Origin: Ruminococcaceae bacterium YRB3002
GTDB taxonomy: Bacteria > Bacillota > Clostridia > Saccharofermentanales > Saccharofermentanaceae
Assembly (NCBI GenBank): GCA_900099715.1
Contig: FMTG01000016.1
Span: 1-57,256 of the forward strand
Reading direction: 5' to 3'
DNA length: 57,256 nucleotides
Within the stretch, counting starts at the first letter, position 1, and each line of letters starts with the position of its first letter. The position numbers were made by a program, and so were the translations under genes. Shown here piece after piece: positions 41,187 through 50,086 of the stretch. The notes beneath the pieces were generated by a model. That model was not told where the DNA came from. It ran no database searches and saw nothing but the letters and a program-made list of their open reading frames with translations.

Positions 41187-42419
41187 ATGGCAAGAAGAGT
41201 AGTAATAACAGGTATGGGTGCCATCACACCGCTGGGAAATGATGTTGAGTCTTTCTGGGCAGGTCTCAAGAAAGGCAAGACAGCGGTAGCGCCTATCACA
41301 AAGTTTGATACAACAGACTGCAAGATAAAGCTCGCAGCTGAGGTTAAGGACTTTGATGTTACAAAGTATATGGACTTCAAGACTGCAAAGAGAATGGAAG
41401 GATTCTCACAGTACGCAGTGGCAGCTGCAACCGGTGCATATGAGGATTCAGGCCTCGATATGTCCAAGGAAGATCCCTACCGTGTAGGTGTTATCGTAAG
41501 TTCCGGTATCGGTTCGATGCAGGCTCACGAGAGGGAGCAGGTCAAGGTCCATGAAGGAAAGAAGATCGCTCCTCTGTACATTCCTATGATGATCGCTAAC
41601 ATGGCTTCTGCCAACATCGCCATCAAGTATGGCATGAAGGGCAAGAATACATGTATCGTAACAGCATGTGCCACAGGCGCACACTCCATCGGCGATGCTT
41701 TCAAGTCGATCAAGTACGACGAGGCAGATGTTATGGTCGCAGGCGGCTGTGAAGCTTCCATCTGTCTGTCAGGTGTTCAGGGATTCAATGCACTTACTGC
41801 ACTGTCCACGAACCCGGATCCGGAGACGGCGAGCAGGCCTTTCGATAAGGACCGTGACGGATTCGTCATCGGTGAAGGTTCCGGTGTTGTTATCCTCGAG
41901 GAATATGAGCATGCAAAGGCAAGAGGCGCTAAGATCTATGCTGAGTTAGTTGGCTACGGTGCAACATGTGATGCATATCACATCACATCACCTGCCGAGG
42001 ACGGTTCAGGCGCAGGAACAGCCATGATCATTGCCATGAAGGAAGCAGGCATCCAGCCTTCCGACGTTGACTACATCAACGCACACGGTACATCAACGCA
42101 CCACAACGATCTGTTCGAGACAAGAGCTATCAAGTACGCTTTCGGAGAGGACGCCTACAAGGTTGCCATCAACTCCACAAAGTCAATGATCGGACACCTC
42201 CTCGGCGGTGCAGGCGGCGTTGAGCTCATCACCTGCGTCAAGGCTATCCAGGACGGCTTCGTGCACGTCACCGCAGGCTCAAAGGAGAAGGGTGAGGAGT
42301 GCAATCTCGACTACACATTCTTCGAGCCTAAGAACCTTGATATCCGCTACGCCATGACAAACAACCTTGGCTTCGGCGGCCACAACGCAACACTTATCGT
42401 AAAGAAATTTGAAGAATAA
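41187..42419 (+). CDS. fabF: beta-ketoacyl-ACP synthase II
   Basis: 410 aa from ATG 41187, set by GGAGGAG upstream; the frame is open back to 41091 inside fabG, but that is not a real start. Active sites: Cys in VTACATGAHSIG (about residue 162), His in NAHGTSTHHND (about 302) and His in SMIGHLLGGAGG (about 339). Elongates acyl-ACP. Confidence 0.95.
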   Translation: MARRVVITGMGAITPLGNDVESFWAGLKKGKTAVAPITKFDTTDCKIKLAAEVKDFDVTKYMDFKTAKRMEGFSQYAVAAATGAYEDSGLDMSKEDPYRVGVIVSSGIGSMQAHEREQVKVHEGKKIAPLYIPMMIANMASANIAIKYGMKGKNTCIVTACATGAHSIGDAFKSIKYDEADVMVAGGCEASICLSGVQGFNALTALSTNPDPETASRPFDKDRDGFVIGEGSGVVILEEYEHAKARGAKIYAELVGYGATCDAYHITSPAEDGSGAGTAMIIAMKEAGIQPSDVDYINAHGTSTHHNDLFETRAIKYAFGEDAYKVAINSTKSMIGHLLGGAGGVELITCVKAIQDGFVHVTAGSKEKGEECNLDYTFFEPKNLDIRYAMTNNLGFGGHNATLIVKKFEE

Positions 42420-42463
42420 TATCATTTCGGAACACACTGAGACACACAGGAGGCATATCGAAA

Positions 42464-42898
42464 ATGGCTAACTCACTCAACATAAAGCAGATCATGGACA
42501 TCCTTCCCCACCGTCAGCCTTTCCTGCTGATCGACAAGGTGGAGGACTACGAGCCCGGTCAGTACTGCATCGCGTACAAGAACATCACATACAACGAGCC
42601 TTTCTTTGCAGGTCATTTCCCCGGTGAGCCTATCGTTCCCGGCGTTCTGACAGTGGAGATGCTTGCTCAGACAGGCGCAGTTGCTATCCTTTGCCAGCCT
42701 GAGTTCAAGGGCAAGATCGCAGTATTCGCAGGCATCGACAACTGCAAGTTCAAGAGACCCATCGTTCCCGGTGATACCGTCCGTCTTGAGACGCGCATCA
42801 CTGCCATAAGGGGTCCCGTCGGCATGGGCGAGGCTACTGCTACAGTTGACGGACAGATCGCCGTCAAGTGTGTGATCAAGTTCGCGATAATGCAGTGA
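42464..42898 (+). CDS. fabZ: 3-hydroxyacyl-ACP dehydratase
   Basis: 144-aa hot-dog fold enzyme. LPHRQPFLLIDKV (residues about 15-27), catalytic His in FAGHFPGEPIVPGVLTVE (about 50) and Glu of TVEMLAQ. Last recognised gene of the fab operon; accBCD and acpP are not here. Confidence 0.95.
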   Translation: MANSLNIKQIMDILPHRQPFLLIDKVEDYEPGQYCIAYKNITYNEPFFAGHFPGEPIVPGVLTVEMLAQTGAVAILCQPEFKGKIAVFAGIDNCKFKRPIVPGDTVRLETRITAIRGPVGMGEATATVDGQIAVKCVIKFAIMQ

Positions 42899-42931
42899 TA
42901 TCGCCGCAATTTGCTGCTGCGGACTTTATTG

Positions 42932-42937
42932 TATAAT
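42932..42937 (+). promoter_or_regulatory. -10 box close to a start codon
   Basis: TATAAT ends six bases before ATG 42944, which predicts a leaderless message. TTGCTG at 42911-42916 is a weak -35 at 15 bases. Confidence 0.45.
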
Positions 42938-42943
42938 GACCAT

Positions 42944-43477
42944 ATGAAAGCAGCGAAAATCCTATCGATCATCCAGCTTGTCTCGATGTACCTGATACAG
43001 GTGCTTCTCGTTGTGATGGTCACGTATTATTCGCGCAACGCCATGATCAATACCATTGTCGCGGTGACGATCGTGTCAGTGCTGGTCAGCATTGCATCAG
43101 CTGTAGTCGGACTGGTCCAGAGTGCCAAAGGTGCCGGATCCGAGACGAAATTCTATTGCATAATGAAGTTCGCGTCGGTACCGTTTTTTATTTTTAACTT
43201 CATCATCTATGCTGGTTGTGTGATGGGATTTATGAATCCCTTTCTGCTGCTGGCGATACCACTTCTGATACTGTTAGGAGTCTCGATCACATATTTCTGG
43301 ATGATATGCATGAGCGTTCCGCTCTTCGCCACTGTGCTGTTTCCCCAAAAGCGCAGCAAGACCCCGTTTACGAAGATGGAGATCGTGGCGCTCGTATTCC
43401 AGTTTTTCTTCTGCCTCGATGTAGTCGGCGCTGTGATGCTGATGAAAGAACACTGCCCGAACGCACAAAGTTTGTGA
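42944..43477 (+). CDS. small four-helix membrane protein
   Basis: 177 aa from ATG 42944 (MKAAKILSIIQLVSMYLI). Four hydrophobic segments at about residues 6-30, 38-60, 75-100 and 105-125, and a fifth near the end. No family recognised. Behind the fab operon but with its own -10 next to the start. A REP-like palindrome follows the stop. Confidence 0.65.
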   Translation: MKAAKILSIIQLVSMYLIQVLLVVMVTYYSRNAMINTIVAVTIVSVLVSIASAVVGLVQSAKGAGSETKFYCIMKFASVPFFIFNFIIYAGCVMGFMNPFLLLAIPLLILLGVSITYFWMICMSVPLFATVLFPQKRSKTPFTKMEIVALVFQFFFCLDVVGAVMLMKEHCPNAQSL

Positions 43478-43485
43478 TGCTTCAA

Positions 43486-43514
43486 TGTGAAAAGGGGACG
43501 TGTTACTTTTCACA
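43486..43514. repeat. REP-like palindrome
   Basis: TGTGAAAAG and CTTTTCACA around GGGACGTGTTA; differs from 14895-14923 by one loop base. Confidence 0.65.
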
Positions 43515-43626
43515 TAATCAGCAAAGACGGCGTACCTTATCTATGGTTTTTCTCTGAAACCTGAATCATTAAGTATCCTGACATAGGAACGGGTCTCTTG
43601 TTACCGTCATCAGATTATCAATCCCA

Positions 43627-44064
43627 TTATTCTTTACCGAACAAACCAAAGAACCCCTTCTTTTTCTTAGGTTCAAGTTTATCAAATAAAGGTCTGCAGT
43701 CTGCTTCGACGGCTTCACGCAGCGAACGCTCCGCCTCAGGATGGGTTCTGTAATATTCCTCAAGCTCGCTGCAGCCTTCCGTGTCTCTTTGAGCTTTTAT
43801 CTGCTTTTTCTCTTCTTCCGGACAATTAAGGTCATCAAAGAATTCAAGCACAATGCCTTTGTCTGCTGCAAGCTGCTTGATCTCATCACAGTCCGAGTCA
43901 CTCAGGTCCAACAACAGATCCTTATATATCCTTTGAACCCGACGAAGATCCATCCGGGCTGCAGAAGCCATCTTTGGATCAGGATCTGTCTCAGCTTTAC
44001 CCTTCCAAAGTCTGATCTCACTTTCAATGTTTGTTATCTCATAAAGCAGTTTTTCCTTATCCAT
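43627..44064 (-). CDS. hypothetical cytosolic protein
   Basis: 145 aa, charged, helical, without a signal or membrane segment. It ends in KKKKGFFGLFGKE, a basic-aromatic tail seen in many short proteins. No domain recognised. GGAGGTG precedes the ATG. Flanked on both sides by REP-like palindromes. Confidence 0.65.
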   Translation of the reverse strand: MDKEKLLYEITNIESEIRLWKGKAETDPDPKMASAARMDLRRVQRIYKDLLLDLSDSDCDEIKQLAADKGIVLEFFDDLNCPEEEKKQIKAQRDTEGCSELEEYYRTHPEAERSLREAVEADCRPLFDKLEPKKKKGFFGLFGKE

Positions 44065-44116
44065 TTAAGCACCTCCGGAACAACAACATTATTATCTGTT
44101 TGTGTAGAATTATTTT

Positions 44117-44144
44117 TGTGAAAAGTGAAACGTCCCTTTTCACC
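44117..44144. repeat. REP-like palindrome, inverted variant
   Basis: GTGAAAAG (44118-44125) and CTTTTCAC (44136-44143) around TGAAACGTCC; read on the other strand the order GTGAAAAGGGACGT matches the family at 14895 and 43486. Confidence 0.6.
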
Positions 44145-44849
44145 CTATTGGCACCTGATCATCTCGATCGTCTCACCGGCACCTACTGTTGCAACCTTGC
44201 TGACCTTGTCTTTGTCGGGCAGGTACTCGTAGATCGTGTTTCGCACGTCGAAGAAGATCCTGCCGTTGGTGTAGTACATATATGAATAATAGAATTCCCC
44301 ATCCAGGGATTCAATGGCTTTTTTGAGTCCGGGATATGTGTCGATAAGTCCCTCGGTCAGGATCGACCGGAAGGTCGTATAGTTGTTGTCGACCTCGGTA
44401 TAGCTGTCTCTCATCTCTGCACTGGAAAAAGAGTCATAGCCTGACAGATTGCAGGCTGCAGTATTGCCGGTGGATCTGTTCATCTTGTAGACATGATCCG
44501 GATCCGATGTCCTGTAATAATAGATGTAATCTCCAACTACGGCGACACATCTGGAGGCGCTTGTGTATTCACCGTGAAAAGCATCGCTGTCGAATGCCAG
44601 GACTTCGTTGAGTGCATACTCGGCAGTCTTCTCGTCATTCTCACGCAGCAGCCGGTACTTGTCCTCGTCCATGTGGATGGAACGCACTTTGATCTTCAGC
44701 AGAGGGTTTGTGTCGTAGCAATGATAGGAGGTGCTGATGAACCCGGAAGTAGTCGTTACTACGGATACGTCGCGGGGGACAAACATGAGCAGGATGATAC
44801 AGATGATGACTGCTGTGATGGAGAATATTATGATCAGTGCTTTCTTCAT
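44145..44849 (-). CDS. membrane-anchored protein of unknown function
   Basis: 234 aa, AGGAGGA before the ATG. One N-terminal membrane segment (residues about 4-23), then an extracellular part. VAVVGDYIYYYRTSDPDHVYKMN and a later GRIFFDVRNTIYEYLPDKDKV look like propeller-type beta repeats. No family recognised; stands alone upstream of the CarD-like gene on the other strand. Confidence 0.68.
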   Translation of the reverse strand: MKKALIIIFSITAVIICIILLMFVPRDVSVVTTTSGFISTSYHCYDTNPLLKIKVRSIHMDEDKYRLLRENDEKTAEYALNEVLAFDSDAFHGEYTSASRCVAVVGDYIYYYRTSDPDHVYKMNRSTGNTAACNLSGYDSFSSAEMRDSYTEVDNNYTTFRSILTEGLIDTYPGLKKAIESLDGEFYYSYMYYTNGRIFFDVRNTIYEYLPDKDKVSKVATVGAGETIEMIRCQ

Positions 44850-44935
44850 GATGACGTCCTCCTGTGTCAGGCGTATATCACAAATATAACAAAAAAGGCC
44901 ACCAACTATCTACAGCCGCATTTTAACACGGATAC

Positions 44936-44958
44936 TTTGACGGTCAAAATAATTTTGA
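44936..44958. promoter_or_regulatory. overlapping palindromes, possible operator
   Basis: TTTGACGGTCAAA (44936-44948) and TCAAAATAATTTTGA (44944-44958) share bases. The first has the TTTGA-N3-TCAAA spacing of the FabT-like site at 37514. It lies in the divergent gap between the genes at 44849 and 45147. Confidence 0.4.
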
Positions 44959-45146
44959 GGCAAAATGACGGCACGAGCCAAAAAATCAACAAAACAGGGC
45001 GTTACGGGTGCATTTTTGTAAAATCTGCCAACAAGACAGCGGAAATCCCCCATGCTAAAATACAAACAGTTAGTTTATACCAATGTGGGAAAAAATCAAG
45101 ACTTTTTATCAAAAATTTTGTTTTTTGTGCAACGAGGTAGAAGAAT

Positions 45147-45665
45147 ATGGGATTTGCAATAGGAGATGCAATTGTTTACGGAGGCAGCGGAGTCTGCGAG
45201 ATCGAAGACATCAGGGACATCAGCTTCAGCAGAGGACGTTCCGAGAAGTATTATGTACTCAAGCCGATGTTTACCACACAATCATCGGTACTTTATGTTC
45301 CTGTCGGTAATAAGGAGCAGGTGAGCAAACTTCATCCGGTGATCTCGAAGGATGAGGCGATGGCAATTATCCGTAAGATCCCGATCAGGAGCGCCGAGTG
45401 GGTGGAAGACAGGAACCTCAGGCGCGAGACTTTCAACGGGATCGTAAATACCGGCTCCAGGGAAGAGATAGTCAGTCTGATCTCCCTGATCGAGGAGAGA
45501 AGGGATGACCTGATGGGAGCAGGTAAGAAGCTGAATGCCCAGGATGAGAGGGTGCTCAGCGATGCTCTGAAGAGGATCAATTCGGAGTTCGCGGTGGCGC
45601 TTGGGATGGATCCCGATTCGGTCGACAGGATGATCAGGACGAGGGATTTCGAGCAGGCACAGTAA
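45147..45665 (+). CDS. CarD/CdnL-family transcription factor
   Basis: 172 aa. The N-terminal Tudor-like RNA polymerase interaction domain (residues about 1-60) has FAIGDAIVYGGSGVCEIEDI and YYVLKPMFTTQSSVLYVPV; the C-terminal half is helical. CarD-like proteins bind the polymerase beta subunit and tune open-complex formation. GAGGTAG precedes the ATG; a terminator follows. Confidence 0.85.
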   Translation: MGFAIGDAIVYGGSGVCEIEDIRDISFSRGRSEKYYVLKPMFTTQSSVLYVPVGNKEQVSKLHPVISKDEAMAIIRKIPIRSAEWVEDRNLRRETFNGIVNTGSREEIVSLISLIEERRDDLMGAGKKLNAQDERVLSDALKRINSEFAVALGMDPDSVDRMIRTRDFEQAQ

Positions 45666-45690
45666 TACGTGCGGCAGTAAAGAGACTCAG

Positions 45691-45724
45691 GGCGGAGGTG
45701 ACATATAAGCGCCTCCGCCTTTAA
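45691..45724 (+). terminator. intrinsic terminator of the CarD-like gene
   Basis: GGCGGAGG pairs with CCTCCGCC across a 13-base loop, followed by TTTAATTT. Confidence 0.8.
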
Positions 45725-45725
45725 T

Positions 45726-45754
45726 TTGCCACTCGCATACATTAGATTTATAAT
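45726..45754 (+). promoter_or_regulatory. promoter of glf
   Basis: TTGCCA (45726-45731), 17 bases, TATAAT (45749-45754), 26 bases before the glf ATG; GGAGG lies in between. Confidence 0.75.
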
Positions 45755-45779
45755 ATATAATCGCGTAATTGGAGGTTCT

Positions 45780-46892
45780 ATGAGCAAATACGATTATCTT
45801 ATAGTTGGAGCGGGGCTCTACGGAGCTGCTTTCGCGAGGATCGCGGCTGACGACGGCAAGACCTGTCTCGTGATAGACAGGAGGGAGAACATCGGAGGCA
45901 ACTGTTTCACGGAGAATGTTCACGGGATCAATGTGCATAAGTATGGTGCACATATCTTTCATACGGATGACGAGAAGGTGTGGAAGTTTGCCCAGAGGTT
46001 CGCTGAATTCAACAGATACACGAATACCGTTATCGCAAACTACAAGGGTGAGGTCTACTCACTGCCTTTCAACATGTACACCTTCAACAAGATGTGGGGT
46101 GTCATAACGCCTGAGGAGGCGGAGGCGAAGCTTCAGAGCCAGAGGGAAGAAGCGGGCATAAAAGAGCCGCAGAATCTGGAGGAGCAGGCCATCAGTCTGA
46201 TAGGCCGCGATATCTATGAGAAGCTGGTCAAGGGCTACACGGAGAAGCAGTGGGGAAGGAAGGCGACGGAGCTCCCGGCGTTCATAATCAAGAGACTTCC
46301 CGTGAGGCTTACGTACGATAATAACTACTTCAACGACAGGTTTCAGGGGATTCCTATCGGCGGCTACACACAGTGGATCGCCAATATGCTCGAGGGGATC
46401 GAGGTGAGGTGCGGAGTTGATTACCTGCAGAACAGGGAAGAGCTGGACGCCCTTGCAGATAAGGTCATCTACACGGGAATGATCGATGAGTTCTATGGCT
46501 TTAAGCTGGGCTGTCTGGAATACAGGAGCCTGAGATTCGAGACCGAGTATATGGCTGACAGGAGTGACTATCAGGGCAACGCGGTTGTGAATTATACTGA
46601 CGCCGAGACGCCTTATACGAGGATCATCGAGCATAAGCATTTCGAGTTCGGCAAGGGAGAGGGAACAGTTGTGACCAAGGAGTATCCTGCCGAGTGGAAG
46701 CCGGGTGACGAGCCCTATTATCCCATGAACAATGACAGGAACAATTCGCTTTATGAGGAGTACACGAAGCTGGGCGAGGGAGGCAAGGTCTTCTTCGGCG
46801 GAAGGCTCGGTAAATACAAATACTACGACATGGATGACACCATCGCATGCGCGATGGCCGATTATGCTATAATGCCATGCGTCAGAAAATAA
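45780..46892 (+). CDS. glf: UDP-galactopyranose mutase
   Basis: 370 aa from ATG 45780 (GGAGG eight bases upstream). FAD-binding DYLIVGAGLYGAAFAR at the N terminus, then RENIGGNCFTENVHGINVHKYGAHIFHT (given in parts: RENIGGNC and KYGAHIFHT), KGYTEKQWGR and a C-terminal GRLGKYKYYDMDD. It converts UDP-Galp to UDP-Galf for surface glycans. Own promoter; no glycan genes adjacent. Confidence 0.95.
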   Translation: MSKYDYLIVGAGLYGAAFARIAADDGKTCLVIDRRENIGGNCFTENVHGINVHKYGAHIFHTDDEKVWKFAQRFAEFNRYTNTVIANYKGEVYSLPFNMYTFNKMWGVITPEEAEAKLQSQREEAGIKEPQNLEEQAISLIGRDIYEKLVKGYTEKQWGRKATELPAFIIKRLPVRLTYDNNYFNDRFQGIPIGGYTQWIANMLEGIEVRCGVDYLQNREELDALADKVIYTGMIDEFYGFKLGCLEYRSLRFETEYMADRSDYQGNAVVNYTDAETPYTRIIEHKHFEFGKGEGTVVTKEYPAEWKPGDEPYYPMNNDRNNSLYEEYTKLGEGGKVFFGGRLGKYKYYDMDDTIACAMADYAIMPCVRK

Positions 46893-46907
46893 CGGAGAAA
46901 TGAGATT

Positions 46908-48329
46908 ATGTTAAGACAAAGATTAGGTGCAGTTCTACTTACAGCGGCAATTACGGTCAGCTCGGCGGCCGGCGTCATCATGGCTGATGACACTCTTGTC
47001 GCCACAGGGGATCAGACACAGGAATCGACACAGGAGACGATCGATCTGTCAGGGTATACTTTCGAGAATATCTACGGCAGCCAGCTCCATCAGTACCTGG
47101 ATCACCAGTATACTTTCGAGGGGCAGAACGTGCCTCTGGCCGAGTCGAATTTCTACTTCATTAATGCGTTCGTGGAGCTTACCCAGTACTACGGGATGTA
47201 TTACGGAACAGCCGAGGGATTCCTCGATCTGTCCGCTGATTATGTGGATCCTACAAAGTATGCCACATTCGGCGATTTTCTCGTGTCATACGCTGAGCGT
47301 ACGCTGGAGAGCAGCCTGATCATCTGTGCCAGGGCCGATTCCGAGAATCTGGTACTGTCCGATGAGACAAAGGCGGATATAGACAAGATGATCGAAGACC
47401 TCAAGACACAGGCGGAGAATGCGAATCTGGACCTGGAGGGATACCTCAAGCTCTACTATGGCGACGCATGCAGTGAGGCGGCTTTCAAAGAAGTGCTTAA
47501 TCACTATTATCTGGCAGATCTTTACACGGCAAGATATTGTGAGGCTCACATTACGGATGATATGAGGCAGGTTCCCAACGTAAGGTATGCCCTGTTCGAG
47601 GCTCCCGAGTCGACTTCTGATGATGCTGCAAAGCAGACAGCGGAATCTCTTGCAAACGAACTCCTTACGGCTGCGGCAGGCGACCTTGATAAGCTCGAGG
47701 ATCTCGCGCAGCAGAGCAATGCTGACGGGTTCTGCAAGGAGACAAACGACGTTGCGGTAAGCAAGGGACAGGCGGTTGATGCTTTCGATGCGTGGGCATA
47801 TGACCCCGCCCGTAAGGTAGGCGATATCGAGGTGATCTACGCACCTGAATTCGGATACTTTGTTGTGGGCTATCTCGGAACAGTCGAGCAGGATCAGCAG
47901 GTCCTTGAGAATCAGGCTGTGGGAATGCTCTCTGATGAGATAACAGCAGCCATCAATGCAGGTACTTACAAGTTCGGAACGGAGCAGCCCTACGAGCCCG
48001 CAGTACCCGTTCCCGCATCAGATGACGGATCTTCATCCAGCATTCCTGTGGAGACGTCCACAGTAACACCTGACGGCGGCAAGTCCAGCGTAGCAACGGT
48101 ACTCATCATTGTGTTTGCTGTTATCGGCGGCGTTGCGGTAGTGGCGATAATCATCATACTGACTGCGTATATCCTGAAGAAGATCCGTTCAGGCAACGGC
48201 GGATCCGGGAAGGCAAGCGATCCCTTCGAGGAGCAGAAGGTTGTATCCGAACCCGAGCCTCTCGAGGGCAAAGACGAAGTTAACGAAGCTGAAGAAGACG
48301 AGGACGACGACAGGAAGGAAGAAGAGTAA
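46908..48329 (+). CDS. exported PpiC/SurA-like protein with C-terminal membrane anchor
   Basis: 473 aa. Signal peptide (residues about 1-28), a helical SurA-N-like part (about 60-220), a parvulin-like segment (about 225-340, VRYALFEAPESTSDDAAKQTAESL in part, then FGYFVVGYLG), a Ser/Pro linker, one membrane helix (about 395-423) and a basic then very acidic tail (EEDEDDDRKEEE) facing the cytosol. Foldases of this group (PrsA) are usually lipid-anchored at the N terminus, so the C-terminal anchor is odd. First gene of the run with gatCAB; the gatC start lies two bases behind. Confidence 0.75.
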   Translation: MLRQRLGAVLLTAAITVSSAAGVIMADDTLVATGDQTQESTQETIDLSGYTFENIYGSQLHQYLDHQYTFEGQNVPLAESNFYFINAFVELTQYYGMYYGTAEGFLDLSADYVDPTKYATFGDFLVSYAERTLESSLIICARADSENLVLSDETKADIDKMIEDLKTQAENANLDLEGYLKLYYGDACSEAAFKEVLNHYYLADLYTARYCEAHITDDMRQVPNVRYALFEAPESTSDDAAKQTAESLANELLTAAAGDLDKLEDLAQQSNADGFCKETNDVAVSKGQAVDAFDAWAYDPARKVGDIEVIYAPEFGYFVVGYLGTVEQDQQVLENQAVGMLSDEITAAINAGTYKFGTEQPYEPAVPVPASDDGSSSSIPVETSTVTPDGGKSSVATVLIIVFAVIGGVAVVAIIIILTAYILKKIRSGNGGSGKASDPFEEQKVVSEPEPLEGKDEVNEAEEDEDDDRKEEE

Positions 48330-48331
48330 AT

Positions 48332-48619
48332 ATGGAGATCACCGGCGAACTGGTTACATATCTTGAGAAGCTTGGAAGGATCCGTCTGACACCCGAAGAG
48401 GAGGAGAGGACGGCCAGGGAGCTGGGCAGCATCCTGGGATACATCGATAAGCTCGGAGAGCTCGACACGACAGGCGTGGAGCCCCTGAGTCACGCTGCCG
48501 GAAGGTCAAACGTCACGAGAGAAGACGTTGTCACCAACGGCGATATGCAGGATCTGATCCTGTCCAATGCAGCAGAGACAAAGGACGGAGCGATCCTCGT
48601 TCCGAGAACGGTGGAGTGA
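48332..48619 (+). CDS. gatC: Asp-tRNA(Asn)/Glu-tRNA(Gln) amidotransferase subunit C
   Basis: 95 aa, helical. Typical segments LEKLGRIRLTPEEEE and TTGVEPLSH followed by the extended VLVPRTVE-type end (AILVPRTVE). Stabilises the GatA-GatB complex that forms Gln-tRNA and Asn-tRNA. Stop overlaps the gatA start. Confidence 0.93.
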   Translation: MEITGELVTYLEKLGRIRLTPEEEERTARELGSILGYIDKLGELDTTGVEPLSHAAGRSNVTREDVVTNGDMQDLILSNAAETKDGAILVPRTVE

Positions 48620-50082
48620 TGGCTATGACAAAGGAAGAGATACTCAGAACAGGAGCGCTGGAACTCGGCAGACTCATAAAGGAAGGCAAGGTTACTTCCG
48701 AAGAAGCAACAACAGCTTATATCGAAGCCATCAAGGCGGAAGATACAAAATTCAATTCGTACATCACCATATGTGATGATGCGGTCGACAAGGCAAGAGA
48801 GGCCGATAAGAAGATCGTGTCAGGAGAGCTTACAGGACCTCTGGCGGGAGTTCCCGTTGCAGTAAAGGACAACATCTGCACAAAGGATCTTCTCACATCC
48901 TGCGGATCGAAGATGCTCAGCAACTTCATCCCGCCTTACGATGCCACTGTCGTGAGAAAGATCAGGGAAGAGGGAATGGTGATAATCGGCAAGACCAACA
49001 TGGACGAGTTCGCCATGGGATCCACCACGGAGACTTCCTACTACGGACCTACCGTAAACCCTCACGGAACAGGAAGGGTTCCCGGCGGTTCTTCAGGCGG
49101 TTCAGCTGCATGTGTTGCAGCAGGACTGGCACCCTTCTCACTGGGTTCGGATACTGGCGGATCCATAAGACAGCCCGCCTCCTTCTGCGGTGTTACGGGA
49201 CTTAAGCCTACATACGGAACAGTATCAAGATACGGGCTTGTTGCCTTTGCTTCTTCACTGGATCAGATCGGACCGATAGGCAGGTCTGCTCTGGACTGTG
49301 CAGCACTGTTCAACGTGATAAGCGGTGTGGATGAGCACGATCAGTCATCCACCGTGTCAGACAAGGTGGATATGGATAAGATAGCGTCATTTGACGTGAA
49401 GGGAAAGAAGATCGGTATTCCCGCCGAGTATATGGGCGAGGGTATCGATGAGGATGTCAGGAACAGGGTGATGGAGGCTGTCAGATTCTATGAGGAGCAG
49501 GGAGCTTCGGTCGAGACTTTCGAGATGCCCATCATTGAGTATGCCATCCCGACATATTACATCATCGCATGCGCTGAGGCCTGCTCCAACCTGTCGAGAT
49601 ACGACGGCGTGAAGTACGGCTACAGACCCGAGGGTGTGGACAACCTTATCGACCTGTACATAAAGTCCAGGAGCGAGGGCTTCGGCATGGAGGTCAAGAG
49701 AAGGATCATGCTCGGAAACTTCGTTCTGTCATCCGGATATTACGATGCATATTACAACAAGGCGCTGCAGGCCAAGGCGCTGATCAAGAAGGCTTTCGAT
49801 GAGGCTTTTGAGAAATATGATGTGGTCATCGGACCTGTCGCGCCGACGACTGCGCTGAAGGCGGGAGAGAGCCTGTCCGACCCGCTGAAGATGTATCTCG
49901 GAGATATCTGCACGGTGCTTATCAATATCGTGGGGCTTCCCGCGATCTCCGTGCCGTGCGGCAGCGATAAGGAAGGCATGCCCGTTGGTATGCAGATCAT
50001 CGGAAAGCACTATGACGAAGAGACCATTCTGGGATTCGCCGCAAGCTACCAGAAGGCTCATCTGACATCGGAGGGGGAGTAA
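48619..50082 (+). CDS. gatA: Asp-tRNA(Asn)/Glu-tRNA(Gln) amidotransferase subunit A
   Basis: 487 aa from ATG 48619, overlapping the gatC stop by one base; ATG 48625 is an alternative. Amidase-signature triad: Lys in VAVKDNICTKD (about residue 77), Ser in RVPGGSSGGSAA (about 152) and Ser in GSDTGGSIRQPASFCG (about 176). Frees ammonia from glutamine for transfer by GatB. Confidence 0.96.
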   Translation: MAMTKEEILRTGALELGRLIKEGKVTSEEATTAYIEAIKAEDTKFNSYITICDDAVDKAREADKKIVSGELTGPLAGVPVAVKDNICTKDLLTSCGSKMLSNFIPPYDATVVRKIREEGMVIIGKTNMDEFAMGSTTETSYYGPTVNPHGTGRVPGGSSGGSAACVAAGLAPFSLGSDTGGSIRQPASFCGVTGLKPTYGTVSRYGLVAFASSLDQIGPIGRSALDCAALFNVISGVDEHDQSSTVSDKVDMDKIASFDVKGKKIGIPAEYMGEGIDEDVRNRVMEAVRFYEEQGASVETFEMPIIEYAIPTYYIIACAEACSNLSRYDGVKYGYRPEGVDNLIDLYIKSRSEGFGMEVKRRIMLGNFVLSSGYYDAYYNKALQAKALIKKAFDEAFEKYDVVIGPVAPTTALKAGESLSDPLKMYLGDICTVLINIVGLPAISVPCGSDKEGMPVGMQIIGKHYDEETILGFAASYQKAHLTSEGE

Positions 50083-50086
50083 GATC